Shown here: piece after piece, positions 18,769 through 27,600 of the stretch
How the letters are laid out: each line of letters starts with the position of its first letter
Numbering within the stretch: the first letter of the stretch is position 1
Assembly (NCBI RefSeq): GCF_000233455.1
Contig: NZ_JH376435.1
Coordinates: forward strand, 1-64,000
From: [Clostridium] citroniae WAL-17108
GTDB lineage: Bacteria; Bacillota; Clostridia; Lachnospirales; Lachnospiraceae
Length of the DNA stretch: 64,000 nt
Direction: 5' to 3'
Position numbers and translations under genes: made by a program
The notes under the pieces: generated by a model
The model's database searches: none
Told to the model about the DNA's origin: nothing
What the model saw: only the letters and a program-made list of their open reading frames with translations

Positions 18769-19125
18769 ATGCGTACAAAACGATATACCGTTGTCATTGC
18801 GGGACTTATACCGGAAATCGTCACTCAGAACATTCTGGTTAAGATTTGGGGAAAAGCTGCCCAAAAAGTATACGCGAGTACAGGCATATATGTAAACGCA
18901 TGGTTAAGCGAATCTTATTTCCTCTGTGGAGATAAACGGGGACCCGATCTGGACGGGCTGACCGCGAACTTTATAATCATATGGAATCCAGTGGAGGTTG
19001 GAAGTTATAAAGAGTTCCATGAAGCTTTTACACAGGTTGTAAACGGTGTAAGGGACATATTGGGTAATCCATATGTGTGGATTACGATAGATGACATAGA
19101 GTTCTATTATTTTGTAAAATGCTGA
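18769..19125 (+). CDS. Small unrecognised protein, 118 residues
   Basis: The ATG at 18769 follows AAGGG by seven bases; the frame is open 11 codons further upstream without a better site. The product is soluble and mixed alpha/beta in appearance, with a hydrophobic N-terminal strand and a C-terminal acidic/aromatic stretch (DDIEFYYF). It lies 45 bases after the M20 gene on the same strand and before a terminator, so the two are probably one operon. The size and the strand pattern recall tautomerase-like small enzymes, but I cannot support that. Confidence 0.6.
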   Translation: MRTKRYTVVIAGLIPEIVTQNILVKIWGKAAQKVYASTGIYVNAWLSESYFLCGDKRGPDLDGLTANFIIIWNPVEVGSYKEFHEAFTQVVNGVRDILGNPYVWITIDDIEFYYFVKC

Positions 19126-19133
19126 GAACAGAG

Positions 19134-19156
19134 AGCCGCCTTTGGGCGGCTTTCCT
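19134..19156 (+). terminator. Terminator of the M20 operon
   Basis: AGCCGCC pairs with GGGCGGCT around a TTT loop and is followed by TTTCCT, just after the stop at 19125. Confidence 0.8.
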
Positions 19157-19423
19157 ATTCTCCAAAGCACTGACTCATTAAGTTGTCTGCCGATTAAGAC
19201 AGGCATCCTGTTTGTGTTGCACGTAAAATGAGCGTGTAAAGCTAGGTTTTAGAGTCGGGCCTGATTAACTGAAAACGTGGGTGGGGTAAGCAAAAGTTCC
19301 TTCACCCGCATTAAGTTTTGTGTTATTTTCATATGGTTTCTGTCCTTTTGCTTTCATATTCATTGCAGATAAATCAATTCAAATTTTCCAGTTCTGCAAA
19401 CTGGAAGTTGTTATTCTGACAAA
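19157..19423. other. Intergenic, no gene seen
   Basis: This is the space between two converging units. A loose hairpin near 19290-19315 is the only structure I noticed. Confidence 0.5.
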
Positions 19424-20017
19424 TTACCTTCTCCACTCCACTACATCATCAATCTTCTTGCGTGGCCTTTCTTTAGGAAATTCATTTGGATAACCAAATG
19501 CAATAGCCGCAATAAGTTGTCCGTCACTATCCAACCACTTACACAGTTCTGGATATGCAAAATAAATATCACATATCCAAAGACTACCTATTCCCTTCTC
19601 AGTCGCGGCGAGAAGCATATTTTGTATAGCAGCACTTATAGATTGAATATTACAGATTTCATAAACACGTTCTTCTGTTGTTAATTCTTCCATAATACTT
19701 TTCCCCAGTGAATTAACAACAAAGACTATGATTGGTGCTTCTGCCATTATATCAATAGTGTATTTTGCAGAAGCTATGTGTTGTCTGCTTTGCGGTAACA
19801 ATGCGCTATCGTTTTCTTCTCTCCCGATTCCTAGCCGGAAAACATTTATCATGTCTTCCTTAGCATTTCCTTGTATCACAATGAACTTCCATGGTTGTCT
19901 ATTTTTAGAAGAAGGGGCTTTTATTCCACTTTGGATAATATCTATAATATCTTTTTGAGATATAGGTTTATCAATGAATTTCCGTGTGCTTCGTCTGTTA
20001 TAAATTGAAGAAATCAT
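19424..20017 (-). CDS. Nitroreductase-family flavoprotein
   Basis: This 197-residue FMN-dependent oxidoreductase would reduce nitro, quinone or enone compounds with NAD(P)H. Motifs include the N-terminal RRSTRKFIDKPIS, the FMN-contacting APSSKNRQPWKFI and the late GIGSLWICDIYF/IAAIAFGYPNE region. The length is typical of the short single-domain group. It is cytosolic and stands alone at the edge of a patch of gene remnants. The substrate cannot be told. Confidence 0.9.
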   Translation of the reverse strand: MISSIYNRRSTRKFIDKPISQKDIIDIIQSGIKAPSSKNRQPWKFIVIQGNAKEDMINVFRLGIGREENDSALLPQSRQHIASAKYTIDIMAEAPIIVFVVNSLGKSIMEELTTEERVYEICNIQSISAAIQNMLLAATEKGIGSLWICDIYFAYPELCKWLDSDGQLIAAIAFGYPNEFPKERPRKKIDDVVEWRR

Positions 20018-20067
20018 TTTTACTTTTGTCCTTTCAAATATCGACTTGTTTATTCCCCCACCACATA

Positions 20068-20213
20068 TTAGTTATTCGGAAGTTTTGTCACATTCTCAAT
20101 AAAAGCATCCATTTTCATAGAGACTTCCTCCATCGTCAGGGCGGAATCAAGAAAACGCTTGACCACCACTTTCATATTCTCTCCAACCTCTATAAGATGC
20201 CCATCCAGATCTC
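20068..20213 (-). pseudogene. C-terminal remnant of a VOC-family protein
   Basis: Read on the minus strand, this encodes about 48 residues (DLDGHLIEVGENMK..., LTMEEVSMKMDAF...) that match the last third of the intact VOC protein at 22165-22629. The DNA similarity continues past the stop into about 20 bases of downstream sequence, so this is a duplicated fragment, not chance similarity. It has no start. Confidence 0.75.
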
Positions 20214-20247
20214 TGTTGTGTTACTCACCGACAAGCCTGAAGTTGTC

Positions 20248-20522
20248 TTAGAGCTTTAATACGGCAACCTGTTCTTCTCCATCTTTTTCTCCGGTTTCTA
20301 TAAATCCAAAAGAGACATACAGCGATTTGGCAACCGTGTTCTCTGGCTCATATGATAGCCAAACGGAAAAGCATACCCGTTGGATGTAATAGTGGCATAC
20401 GCTTCAATAATGCTGATATCATTGCCAGCAACAAAAGATTTCTGACTATCTGAGACTTTTAACTTTAGAATATCCCAGACATTTTCGCCATTTATCTTTT
20501 CCAAATGAATCATTCCATTCAC
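20248..20522 (-). pseudogene. GNAT acetyltransferase, internally deleted
   Basis: The N-terminal part (MIHLEKINGENVWDILKLKV, then about 35 more residues) is the usual start of a GNAT acetyltransferase. The centre, with the acetyl-CoA site, is missing. Another frame then gives the C-terminal end (ENTVAKSLYVSFGFIETGEK to VAVLKL and a stop at 20248). Together these are about half of a normal enzyme, joined by a frame change near 20345. It should be inactive. Confidence 0.75.
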
Positions 20523-20586
20523 CTCTGAAAATCCCGATTTGTTAAATTGTTATAAGCCAAATGCGTCAGAATCGCAACCGCTTCGA

Positions 20587-20736
20587 CTATTTCATGGGGA
20601 ATTCTGGGTTCAACTTTTCAACGGAAAAATGCTCAATGATGCAATGCCAATTTATATAGGTTGTTTACTTGAAATAAGGCCGGATCTTATCTGCACCTTG
20701 CCCTAAAACTGCATTCCAAAATTTCTTAACATCCAT
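20587..20736 (-). pseudogene. NTF2/SnoaL-like N-terminal remnant
   Basis: A start with AGGAG seven bases upstream opens MDVKKFWNAVLGQ and 10 more residues, then a TAA. The same frame continues with YINWHC, EHFSVEK and a second stop. This looks like the start of a nuclear-transport-factor-2-like small protein with an in-frame stop and a lost 3' half. The family call is from memory. Confidence 0.55.
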
Positions 20737-20769
20737 CTCTGCGCTCCTGTCAAACTGATTCGTCATTTC

Positions 20770-21381
20770 TTACTTTTCGATTGAAATAAACGGAGGAAAG
20801 GTATCGGAGCTATCGTTACGCCGCATAGTTTTTGAGTCCACATCAAAACACTTGCCGTTGTATTCATAGTGTAGCTTATTAGCTTTAACATAAAAACAAT
20901 GTTCCGATTGAAATGCAACAGGCTTAAAATGCCCTTCTTGTATCGGCTGATCCCGATACAAGACCTGATCTTCCGATAACTTCAGCACATCATTTTCAAG
21001 ATGCACATCATAAATCCCACTTACGATAGCCTCTGCTGCCACATTTTTCCCTGATGCTGAAATGAAACGAAAACAGCCAGTCAAACTATTGGTGCTTTTT
21101 CGCTCCGCTAGTTCAAATCGGAACAGGGATACACTGCTGAAATCTTTTCGCAATTTTTCACGTTCTCCATCCTTTCCCATGAGCCATATCTTCTCATTAG
21201 ATACAATAAACATATCCAACTGAAATCCGCTCTGAGAATATTTTAGATTAGAGAAAGATATTTGATCTGAGTAAACGCCCTGTAACGCACCATTTTCAAG
21301 TTCGTAAACTAATTCCTTTGTAAACAGCGTTTTGCCATCCACATTCGCTTCAATGAAGTTGATGATTTCTTTCATTAGCAC
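20770..21381 (-). CDS. Unrecognised 203-residue protein
   Basis: The start appears to be GTG at 21381, with AAAGGA seven bases upstream; an in-frame ATG at 21375 is the alternative. The protein is soluble, without signal or membrane segments. Its pattern of alternating hydrophobic and charged residues suggests a beta-rich fold, perhaps two lipocalin- or PH-like sheets. No motif is recognised. The coding frame is intact amid decayed neighbours. Confidence 0.6.
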   Translation of the reverse strand: MLMKEIINFIEANVDGKTLFTKELVYELENGALQGVYSDQISFSNLKYSQSGFQLDMFIVSNEKIWLMGKDGEREKLRKDFSSVSLFRFELAERKSTNSLTGCFRFISASGKNVAAEAIVSGIYDVHLENDVLKLSEDQVLYRDQPIQEGHFKPVAFQSEHCFYVKANKLHYEYNGKCFDVDSKTMRRNDSSDTFPPFISIEK

Positions 21382-21448
21382 CCGCCCATCCTTTCAATTT
21401 AAAATACACCTTTTTATGCCAAGAACGCATAAAAGCAACTTACAATTT

Positions 21449-21625
21449 TCAAGCCACACAACTTCTTATTTTCTTTCCATCCCATGCCGAAATTACATGA
21501 GAGGAATTTTGCATTGCACGAACAAGTTTTTCTGGATAATTTCCAGATTCCCATTTGACAGACAAAAACAATCCTTGCAACTCTGCCGCAGTAAAAACTT
21601 TTGTTTTCTTATACTCGATATTCAT
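21449..21625 (-). pseudogene. Second GNAT acetyltransferase, truncated after 58 codons
   Basis: The frame starts at an ATG with AGAGGTC upstream and gives MNIEYKKTKVFTAAELQ through SSHVISAWDGKK, the typical first 55 residues of a GNAT enzyme up to the strand before the acetyl-CoA loop. It then stops. The rest of the gene is absent. It could be transcribed but not functional as an acetyltransferase. Confidence 0.65.
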
Positions 21626-21708
21626 AAATTGACCTCTTACAAATTTCGTAATATATAAGAGTGGGGAAATTATCCCCTATTCTTATTTTTCGATTTCACG
21701 TTTCAAAA

Positions 21709-22119
21709 TTATATTGCTCCTATCATACCTGCTTCAAATAAAGTTTCAAATGTATTTACTGCACCTCCATGCTCCACAATCCTCCCATCAACTACCTTAT
21801 CAACATTAATGCCAGTAAATACCAATCGTTTGTTGGTTGGCTTCATTCCTAGCCATTCACCTTTATGTGTACCCTCCATTACAAATTCAGAGATGACATA
21901 ATCACCATCACAAAATTGCTTAATAATCTTCATCTTATAATCGGGATATGTCTGCTTTGTTGCTTGTATGTGTTCTTTCATACCTTCAACGCCAACTGGA
22001 ATCAGTCTTTCTCCCATTTTCACACAACATTTTTCATGGACAAACTCTGCTACTTTTCCAATTTGATCTTCAGATATGATAGTTTCATAGAAATATTTTA
22101 TTTTCTCCACTGAATCCAT
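21709..22119 (-). CDS. SnoaL-like ester cyclase family protein
   Basis: This 136-residue single-domain alpha+beta-barrel protein fits the SnoaL/ester-cyclase group: EKIKYFYETIISEDQ at the start, a conserved central KQTYPDYKMKI, and EGTHKGEWLGMKPTNKRL before the last strands. Such proteins act on small lipophilic or polyketide-like substrates or only bind them. The ATG at 22119 is preceded by AGAGGT; a TTG further upstream is less likely. It is intact and near a VOC protein and an MBL hydrolase on the same strand. Confidence 0.78.
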   Translation of the reverse strand: MDSVEKIKYFYETIISEDQIGKVAEFVHEKCCVKMGERLIPVGVEGMKEHIQATKQTYPDYKMKIIKQFCDGDYVISEFVMEGTHKGEWLGMKPTNKRLVFTGINVDKVVDGRIVEHGGAVNTFETLFEAGMIGAI

Positions 22120-22164
22120 TGTCCTACCTCTCAACTTTCCACTAGTTTATTCCTTCACCACGTA

Positions 22165-22629
22165 TTAGGTATTCAGAAGTTTGGTCAAATCCTCAATAGA
22201 AGCATCCATCTTCACAGAGACTTCTTCCATAGTCATACCTGACGCCAGAAAACACCTGAGCACCATTTTCATATCCTCGCCAACCTCTATGAGATGCTCG
22301 TCCAGATCGTAGAACCGGATTACACGTTGTCCCCAGCTATGCTCAATGACTTCTCCCAAATATTCAATGTCCGAGTATGCTTTCAGCTTATTCAGGAAAC
22401 CGTCAAAATCCTGTTCCTCAAAGACGATCTCCGCGTTGTTGGATTTCTTCAATACCTTTTCTTTTGGTATACTTACCAGCCAGTCAAAATCCTGCTGTAA
22501 TGCCAGACCGCAGGTAAAAGCGATATTCCTTCCGTAATCCTGGTAGACCTCTAACCCGAACAGTTCCTCATAAAACTTTCTTGCGGCGCTGATGTCCGCT
22601 ACCGATATAACTGTACATACATACTTCAT
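22165..22629 (-). CDS. VOC-family (glyoxalase/bleomycin-resistance-like) protein
   Basis: This 154-residue protein has a VOC fold: ADISAARKFYEELFGLEVYQDYG at the N-terminus and RVIRFYDLDEHLIEVGEDM for the second beta-alpha-beta unit. The last 35 residues (MTMEEVSVKMDASIEDL) form a small helical tail unusual in short VOC proteins. GAGGAG seven bases upstream sets the ATG at 22629. The substrate is unknown. Partial copies of its 3' third occur at 20068-20213 and 36054-36242, so this tail has been spread by duplication. Confidence 0.82.
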   Translation of the reverse strand: MKYVCTVISVADISAARKFYEELFGLEVYQDYGRNIAFTCGLALQQDFDWLVSIPKEKVLKKSNNAEIVFEEQDFDGFLNKLKAYSDIEYLGEVIEHSWGQRVIRFYDLDEHLIEVGEDMKMVLRCFLASGMTMEEVSVKMDASIEDLTKLLNT

Positions 22630-22721
22630 ATAAACGCTCCTCAATCTATAGCTGTTCTTTATTTCTGATAAATCCTTTTGTATAGCACACAACTAAATGA
22701 AATTATACTGCTTCCTTCTTT

Positions 22722-23483
22722 TTATAGCCATACTGACCAATCTCCATAGTCAAATGTACCGCTGCCGTGCTGTAATTTACCATCTTCCCGTAACTGCCTA
22801 AACGCATTTCTCATTCTGATTAAAATCTCCGGCTGAATATCCAAACTATGATGCGCAGGAAAAACCTTTTTGACCGGAAGCTCCGAAATCTTTTCAAGAG
22901 AAGCAAGGTATGCGTCCGGGTCTGTTGACGGATAATAGGCAAATAAAGTGTCCTTGTAAACCAGGTCTCCGGTAAACAGATAACCTCTGTCTGATTCCCA
23001 GAAACACATATGCCCCGGAGCATGGCCCGGTGTATGCAATACCTGTATATTCCGTCCGCCTAATTCAATGTTCTCTCCATCCTCCAGTACCTTTGTTGGC
23101 GTCCCCTGGAAAAACTCATAAGTGCCTGTATCGTAACCGTCTGGTAAATCGCAGCGGTCTGCCACCATCTCTCTGATTGTTTCTATTGTCAGAGGAAACT
23201 CACCGTTCAGCCAGCTCAATTCTTCCGCATGGGCATAAAAGTCCGGAAAATACTTATGGCCGCCAATATGATCCCAATGAATATGGGTGGCAACAGCCGT
23301 AACAGGCTTATTTGTCAGCTTCATTACTTCATCATAAATATTGCAGATTCCCAGACCCGTATCAATCAATAAGCTGCGGCTGGAGCCATTTAACAGATAG
23401 CAATGCGTCTCCTCCCAATGCCGGTATTCGCTGATAATATATGTATCTTCATCAATCTGATCAATCGTGAACCATTTATCCAT
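22722..23483 (-). CDS. MBL-fold metallo-hydrolase
   Basis: This 253-residue metallo-beta-lactamase-fold hydrolase has the metal motif THIHWDHIGGH (HxHxDH), a later His in HTPGHAPGHM, the Asp in FTGDLVYKD, and the closing His in PAHHSLD. The layout fits the glyoxalase-II-like or lactonase-like group. GGAGGT ten bases upstream picks the ATG at 23483 over an upstream in-frame start. It is cytosolic. The substrate is unknown; the VOC neighbour hints at small electrophile or thioester chemistry, which is only a guess. Confidence 0.85.
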   Translation of the reverse strand: MDKWFTIDQIDEDTYIISEYRHWEETHCYLLNGSSRSLLIDTGLGICNIYDEVMKLTNKPVTAVATHIHWDHIGGHKYFPDFYAHAEELSWLNGEFPLTIETIREMVADRCDLPDGYDTGTYEFFQGTPTKVLEDGENIELGGRNIQVLHTPGHAPGHMCFWESDRGYLFTGDLVYKDTLFAYYPSTDPDAYLASLEKISELPVKKVFPAHHSLDIQPEILIRMRNAFRQLREDGKLQHGSGTFDYGDWSVWL

Positions 23484-23582
23484 TTGCAAGCATACCTCCA
23501 TAATTAATATCTGATTCCCTTTGCAGAACATCACTTATTTTTCTGCCAAAGGGCGTTTATTACTTTCACTCATTAATATTAT

Positions 23583-24069
23583 TTACTCTTTTTTCGTCTC
23601 TTCCTCTACAGGGCACCACGCCTCTCCAAATTTTATATCCCTGAATAGATCGGCAAGACCTGTAATTTGCTTGAGACGCAAAATTTCATCTCTATCCATT
23701 CCCAAATGCTTTGAGATCCAAGCGTCTGATCGCCCAAACTCATGAAGTTCCTTTACGATGTTGCTCATCAGATCCACATCGTGAGTGCCTCGTACCCTGT
23801 TATGGCGAACGGTGCTGGCCATACGTTTATCAATCGGTTTCTCAATGACAGAAACCGGCAGCAATCCTTGTTCTCTCTCGTAGATATCCAGATGATCCAT
23901 CATCACCTGATACCGGTGGAAACCGTCCACAATCAGATAAATATCCTGCGATTTTACATAATAGCATACGACCGGCATCGTATATCCGTCTGATTTGATG
24001 CCCCTTCTCCTGAAGCTCCTGAATTACAGACTCGTCCAACCCACCGCCTTGTCGATGGAATCCTTTCAT
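23583..24069 (-). pseudogene. ParB/IbrB-like nuclease-domain protein, frameshifted near its start
   Basis: The intact part (23583-23978) reads MPVVCYYVKSQDIYLIVDGF, then HRYQVMMDHL, KPIDKRMAST, HNRVRGTHDVDLMSNIVKEL and a helix-turn-helix-like SDAWISKHLGMDRDEIL, as in ParB-N/IbrB-like proteins. The residues that normally precede it (SDGYT) are in the same frame, but the ATG with a ribosome site at 24069 opens a different frame (MKGFHRQGG). So the 5' end is shifted or recombined. A paralogous remnant lies at 36515-36806. Residual function of the 131-residue part cannot be excluded. Confidence 0.65.
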
Positions 24070-24158
24070 GCTGCCTCCCTAAACGGTTTACACACCTGTG
24101 TTTCCCTCTTTCCTTGTTTTTTATCATTGTAACATCTCCTGTACTGCCAGGCAATTCC

Positions 24159-24752
24159 CTATAAAGAGAAATTACCTAATACAGACTGAATAAACGGCTG
24201 GGAAAAAAACATTACTACGACAACCGTTGCATATAAAAGATATAACTCACGTTCCTTGCAGCCAAGCCAGTTTAATTGTGGAAACCGTTTAATAATCAAT
24301 CTGCCTATTAAATATCCTATCATTGTACCTGCCACATTCGTTATCACATCATTTATATCGGTTGCGCGAAAGGTAAATATCTGCAGTATTTCAATACCCA
24401 GTGATGTCATCAGGCCCAAGCCCACTGTTTTCATCATGCTTCTGTATTCGGGCCATAAGCATGGAACAAATATACCTAATGGGATAAAAAGTAAAACATT
24501 CAGATAGCTGTTGGTTATATCGTTCAGCATACCATAAAAAGGAATAAAATTATAAGACCAACCGATTTTAATCCCTGTCACACTGGGAAACCCCACCAAA
24601 AAGCACATTGCAGTCAAATATAAAATTAAAATAATATAGGCAGCCGTCTTTTTTATGTTGTGGAAAATAAATATTTGATATAAAAAAAGAATCGGTATCA
24701 GTATCATTGATGCAGCCGCAGTTTCTATCCCTGTTGAATATATTCTATACAT
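24159..24752 (-). CDS. VanZ-family membrane protein
   Basis: This 197-residue protein has about five membrane spans and the VanZ signatures NVLLFIPLGIF and TDINDVITNVAGTMIGYLIG. VanZ proteins are linked to low-level teicoplanin tolerance and, more generally, to envelope roles. I chose the ATG at 24752 because GGAG lies six bases upstream; it overlaps the stop of the ABC ATPase gene by eight bases. It is therefore the last gene of the transporter operon. A second VanZ protein lies at 57780-58316. Confidence 0.82.
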   Translation of the reverse strand: MYRIYSTGIETAAASMILIPILFLYQIFIFHNIKKTAAYIILILYLTAMCFLVGFPSVTGIKIGWSYNFIPFYGMLNDITNSYLNVLLFIPLGIFVPCLWPEYRSMMKTVGLGLMTSLGIEILQIFTFRATDINDVITNVAGTMIGYLIGRLIIKRFPQLNWLGCKERELYLLYATVVVVMFFSQPFIQSVLGNFSL

Positions 24753-25863
24753 AAACATCTCCATATGCATATCCTGTCTCTGTACTAAATAGATGTATCT
24801 TTTCCGGCTTTAACCGAATATATGCCTCCTGCCCGACCTGGCCTGAGTAATCCGCGCCTGTTACCATTGTAATATCCGGTATGTCAGCCCCGGTGAGGAA
24901 AACCGCCACTTCACGCCCGGTATTTTCTAAAATGCTGATTTTCATCCGCACCGCATGAGGCTCGTCCGGTGCAGCCGGCACAATGTGTTCCGGACGGATA
25001 CCGGCCTTAACAGGCCCCTGCAGTCCTCTTGTGGTCAGACCGCCTTTATCCATTGGAATACGGGCATTTCCCAGGGTCAGATAATGTTGTCCGTTATTTG
25101 AAATAAGCTCTGTGTCCCACACATTCATATTGGGGGAGCCTATGAATCCTGCAACAAACAGGTTTGCCGGATTTCTGTATATTTCCTGCGGTGTTCCGAA
25201 CTGCTGCAGAACACCGCCTTTCATCACGGCAATGCGCGTCCCCATCGTCATTGCCTCCGTCTGATCATGGGTAACATATATGGTGGTTACCCCCAGCTCC
25301 CGTTGGAGCGTTATAATCTCCCGGCGCATTTCTGTGCGGAGCTTCGCATCCAGATTGGCTAACGGTTCATCCATGAGAAAAAGTCCGGGTTTTCTTATCA
25401 TGGCCCGCGCAAGGGCAACACGCTGGCGCTGACCGCCGGACAAGGCCCCCGGCTTCCTTTCAAGCAGAGCATCCAGCTCCAGCTTTTGGGCTGTTTCTGC
25501 TACCCTTCCCTCTATTTCCTGTTTTCCGATGTGCTGCATTTTAAGGGGAAATGCGATATTATCTTTTACCTTCATATTGGGATAAAGGGCGTAATTTTGG
25601 AATACCATGGCAATATCGCGGTTCTTTGGCGGAACCTGGTTCACAATCCTGCCATCCATAACGACCTCACCGCTGCTTATACTCTCAAGTCCTGCAATCA
25701 TACGCAGCAGTGTTGTCTTTCCGCAGCCGGAAGGGCCTACAAATACTATAAATTCCCCTTTCTTTATTTCCATGTCCATATCCTTAACAGCATGAACATC
25801 ACCAGGATACCATTTATTCACTTTGCTTATCTGCAGATCGCCTGCAAAATTCCTGTTTTCCAT
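24745..25863 (-). CDS. Carbohydrate-type ABC transporter ATPase (MalK/UgpC/MsmX family)
   Basis: This 372-residue ATPase has Walker A GPSGCGKTT, the Q-loop VFQNYALYPNMKV, the signature LSGGQRQRVALARAM, Walker B FLMDEPLANLDAKLR and the switch His in VTHDQTEAM. The C-terminal 130 residues form the TOBE/OB domain of the MalK group (GIRPEHI). It powers uptake by two MalF/MalG-type permeases just upstream (gap of 16 bases). GAGG sets the start. A second ATPase of the family at 47481-48593 lies alone. Confidence 0.9.
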   Translation of the reverse strand: MENRNFAGDLQISKVNKWYPGDVHAVKDMDMEIKKGEFIVFVGPSGCGKTTLLRMIAGLESISSGEVVMDGRIVNQVPPKNRDIAMVFQNYALYPNMKVKDNIAFPLKMQHIGKQEIEGRVAETAQKLELDALLERKPGALSGGQRQRVALARAMIRKPGLFLMDEPLANLDAKLRTEMRREIITLQRELGVTTIYVTHDQTEAMTMGTRIAVMKGGVLQQFGTPQEIYRNPANLFVAGFIGSPNMNVWDTELISNNGQHYLTLGNARIPMDKGGLTTRGLQGPVKAGIRPEHIVPAAPDEPHAVRMKISILENTGREVAVFLTGADIPDITMVTGADYSGQVGQEAYIRLKPEKIHLFSTETGYAYGDVYV

Positions 25864-25879
25864 AAATTAATCCTCTGTG

Positions 25880-26731
25880 TTAATCTTTCATTCCGGAAGA
25901 TATAATGCCCTGCTCCAGATATTTCTGACCGGACAGGAATATCAGAAGAGGAGGCATCAGCGTAATCAGTGACGCGATTAATGATACCCCGGCGTTATCC
26001 GCTGTGATGTTTGGCATATACAATGACAGCGGCCAGAGCGCCTGGTTTTTTAAGAATGCCTGAGACGCCTCTATTGCGTTCCAGTATTCCAAAAACCCTA
26101 ATACCACAGCCGACAGAATGCCCGGTGCGCCCAGCGGAAGCCCAAACCGCAAAAATGTCTGAAATGAGGAAGCCCCGTCCACGGCCGCCGCCTCCATGAC
26201 CGCCGCCGGTATGTCCATGAAAAAACGTGTCATGATGAATACCGGAAGCGTTGATGCCGCACCGGGCAGTATGACCGCCCATACGGTATCAATCAGGCCC
26301 ATCTTATTCAGGATAAGATAGCTGGAAACCATGGTTACCTGAAATGGCATGAGCATCAGGACAATATACAAAGTATAGAGTATCTTTTTTCCGCGAAAGT
26401 GAAACTTTGCAAACGCCCATGCCGCAGGAGCGCCCAAAAGGACATGACCGAGTATGATTGGGAAAACCTGCCTGCAGGAATTCCAGAATACCGTAAAGAA
26501 CTGGGGCGTATCCAATAATAGTTCCACATATGCCGCCAGTGTCGGATAACGAGCAATTACGGGCCATACAGCCGTTCCTCCCCTTCCTTCCAGGACAGGC
26601 GCAAGGTTTTCAGACAACTCTGCCCCTCCCATAAAGCTCCCGGATATCAGCATCCAAAGAGGCATCCATATAAAGACCGCAATCAAAACAAGGGGTACGC
26701 CAAGAAGCCATTTTTTCATATCCTCTCTCAT
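25880..26731 (-). CDS. Carbohydrate ABC transporter permease, MalG type
   Basis: This 283-residue permease has about six membrane spans. The EAA-loop sequence PAAVMEAAAVDGASSFQTFL, followed by GLPLGAPG, is the contact with the ATPase. The start overlaps the stop of the other permease by four bases and has GAGGAG seven bases upstream. It forms the channel with its MalF-type partner. The substrate class (oligosaccharide or sugar-like) is inferred from the family. Confidence 0.88.
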   Translation of the reverse strand: MREDMKKWLLGVPLVLIAVFIWMPLWMLISGSFMGGAELSENLAPVLEGRGGTAVWPVIARYPTLAAYVELLLDTPQFFTVFWNSCRQVFPIILGHVLLGAPAAWAFAKFHFRGKKILYTLYIVLMLMPFQVTMVSSYLILNKMGLIDTVWAVILPGAASTLPVFIMTRFFMDIPAAVMEAAAVDGASSFQTFLRFGLPLGAPGILSAVVLGFLEYWNAIEASQAFLKNQALWPLSLYMPNITADNAGVSLIASLITLMPPLLIFLSGQKYLEQGIISSGMKD

Positions 26732-27600
26732 ATCCTATCTCCTCTGTCCATGATTTTTTGCAGCAGTAGTATTAAAATAAATACCAGAATTGCCATCATC
26801 ACAGCTCCGGCACACATTTTATCCACATCCAGATTGCCGTACCAGTTATTAAATAAATGCTGAAGCATGTAAATACTGTCATCCGAATAACCTCCCGCAA
26901 TCAGATAAGCCTCCCTGAACACCTTAAAGGAATTGAGCAGCGACAGTACTGTAATGGTAAATAATGTGGGCATAAGATTGGGGAGTGTAATCCTCACAAA
27001 CCGCTGAAGGCTTCCGGCGCCGTCTATCTGAGCCGCCTCATATAATGCCGGATTTATGGCGCTGAGTCCTGACAGCCACAGCACCATATTATACCCGAAA
27101 TTCTTCCACAGATAAGCAAACACCAACACGCCAAAGGCTGCCTTACTTCCAATCCAGTCAACCGGATCCATACCCCAAAGCGCAAAGAACGCGTTGAGAA
27201 GTCCATTTTTGTGAAAGAACACCCGCCACAAAAGCACAATCGAAGCAACGGGAACCGCCATGGGCACAAGAAACGAGGTCTTAAAAATGCCGCGTTTTTC
27301 CCTGAAGGAGGCCAGCATCAGGGAAACAGCCAGGGAAAAGAGTAACAGAAGCGGTATGCAGACTAAGATAAATTTTGCTGTATTAGCTGCCGCCATCTTA
27401 AACGCATGGTTTCTCAAGACTGCCAGATAATTTTGAAATCCCACAAAGCGGTCACCGGCAGCCAGGAAAAAGGAACAGCGCAGAGCATCCAGCATAGGAA
27501 TCAGCACCATAATGCTCACGAACAGCAGGCTCGGCAGCAAAAACAGCCATGGTACCATTTCTTCCCGGACCGGAACACTGTATTCACATTTTTTCCTCAT
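26728..27600 (-). CDS. Carbohydrate ABC transporter permease, MalF type
   Basis: This 290-residue permease starts at the ATG at 27600 (GGGAGG seven bases upstream; a longer frame is open). It has six predicted spans and an EAA loop INPALYEAAQIDGAGSLQRF followed by RITLPNLMPT. The first 17 bases overlap the end of the MacB-like gene, so the exporter-like and importer-like genes form one transcription unit. It is the partner of the MalG-type permease. Confidence 0.88.
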   Translation of the reverse strand: MRKKCEYSVPVREEMVPWLFLLPSLLFVSIMVLIPMLDALRCSFFLAAGDRFVGFQNYLAVLRNHAFKMAAANTAKFILVCIPLLLLFSLAVSLMLASFREKRGIFKTSFLVPMAVPVASIVLLWRVFFHKNGLLNAFFALWGMDPVDWIGSKAAFGVLVFAYLWKNFGYNMVLWLSGLSAINPALYEAAQIDGAGSLQRFVRITLPNLMPTLFTITVLSLLNSFKVFREAYLIAGGYSDDSIYMLQHLFNNWYGNLDVDKMCAGAVMMAILVFILILLLQKIMDRGDRI

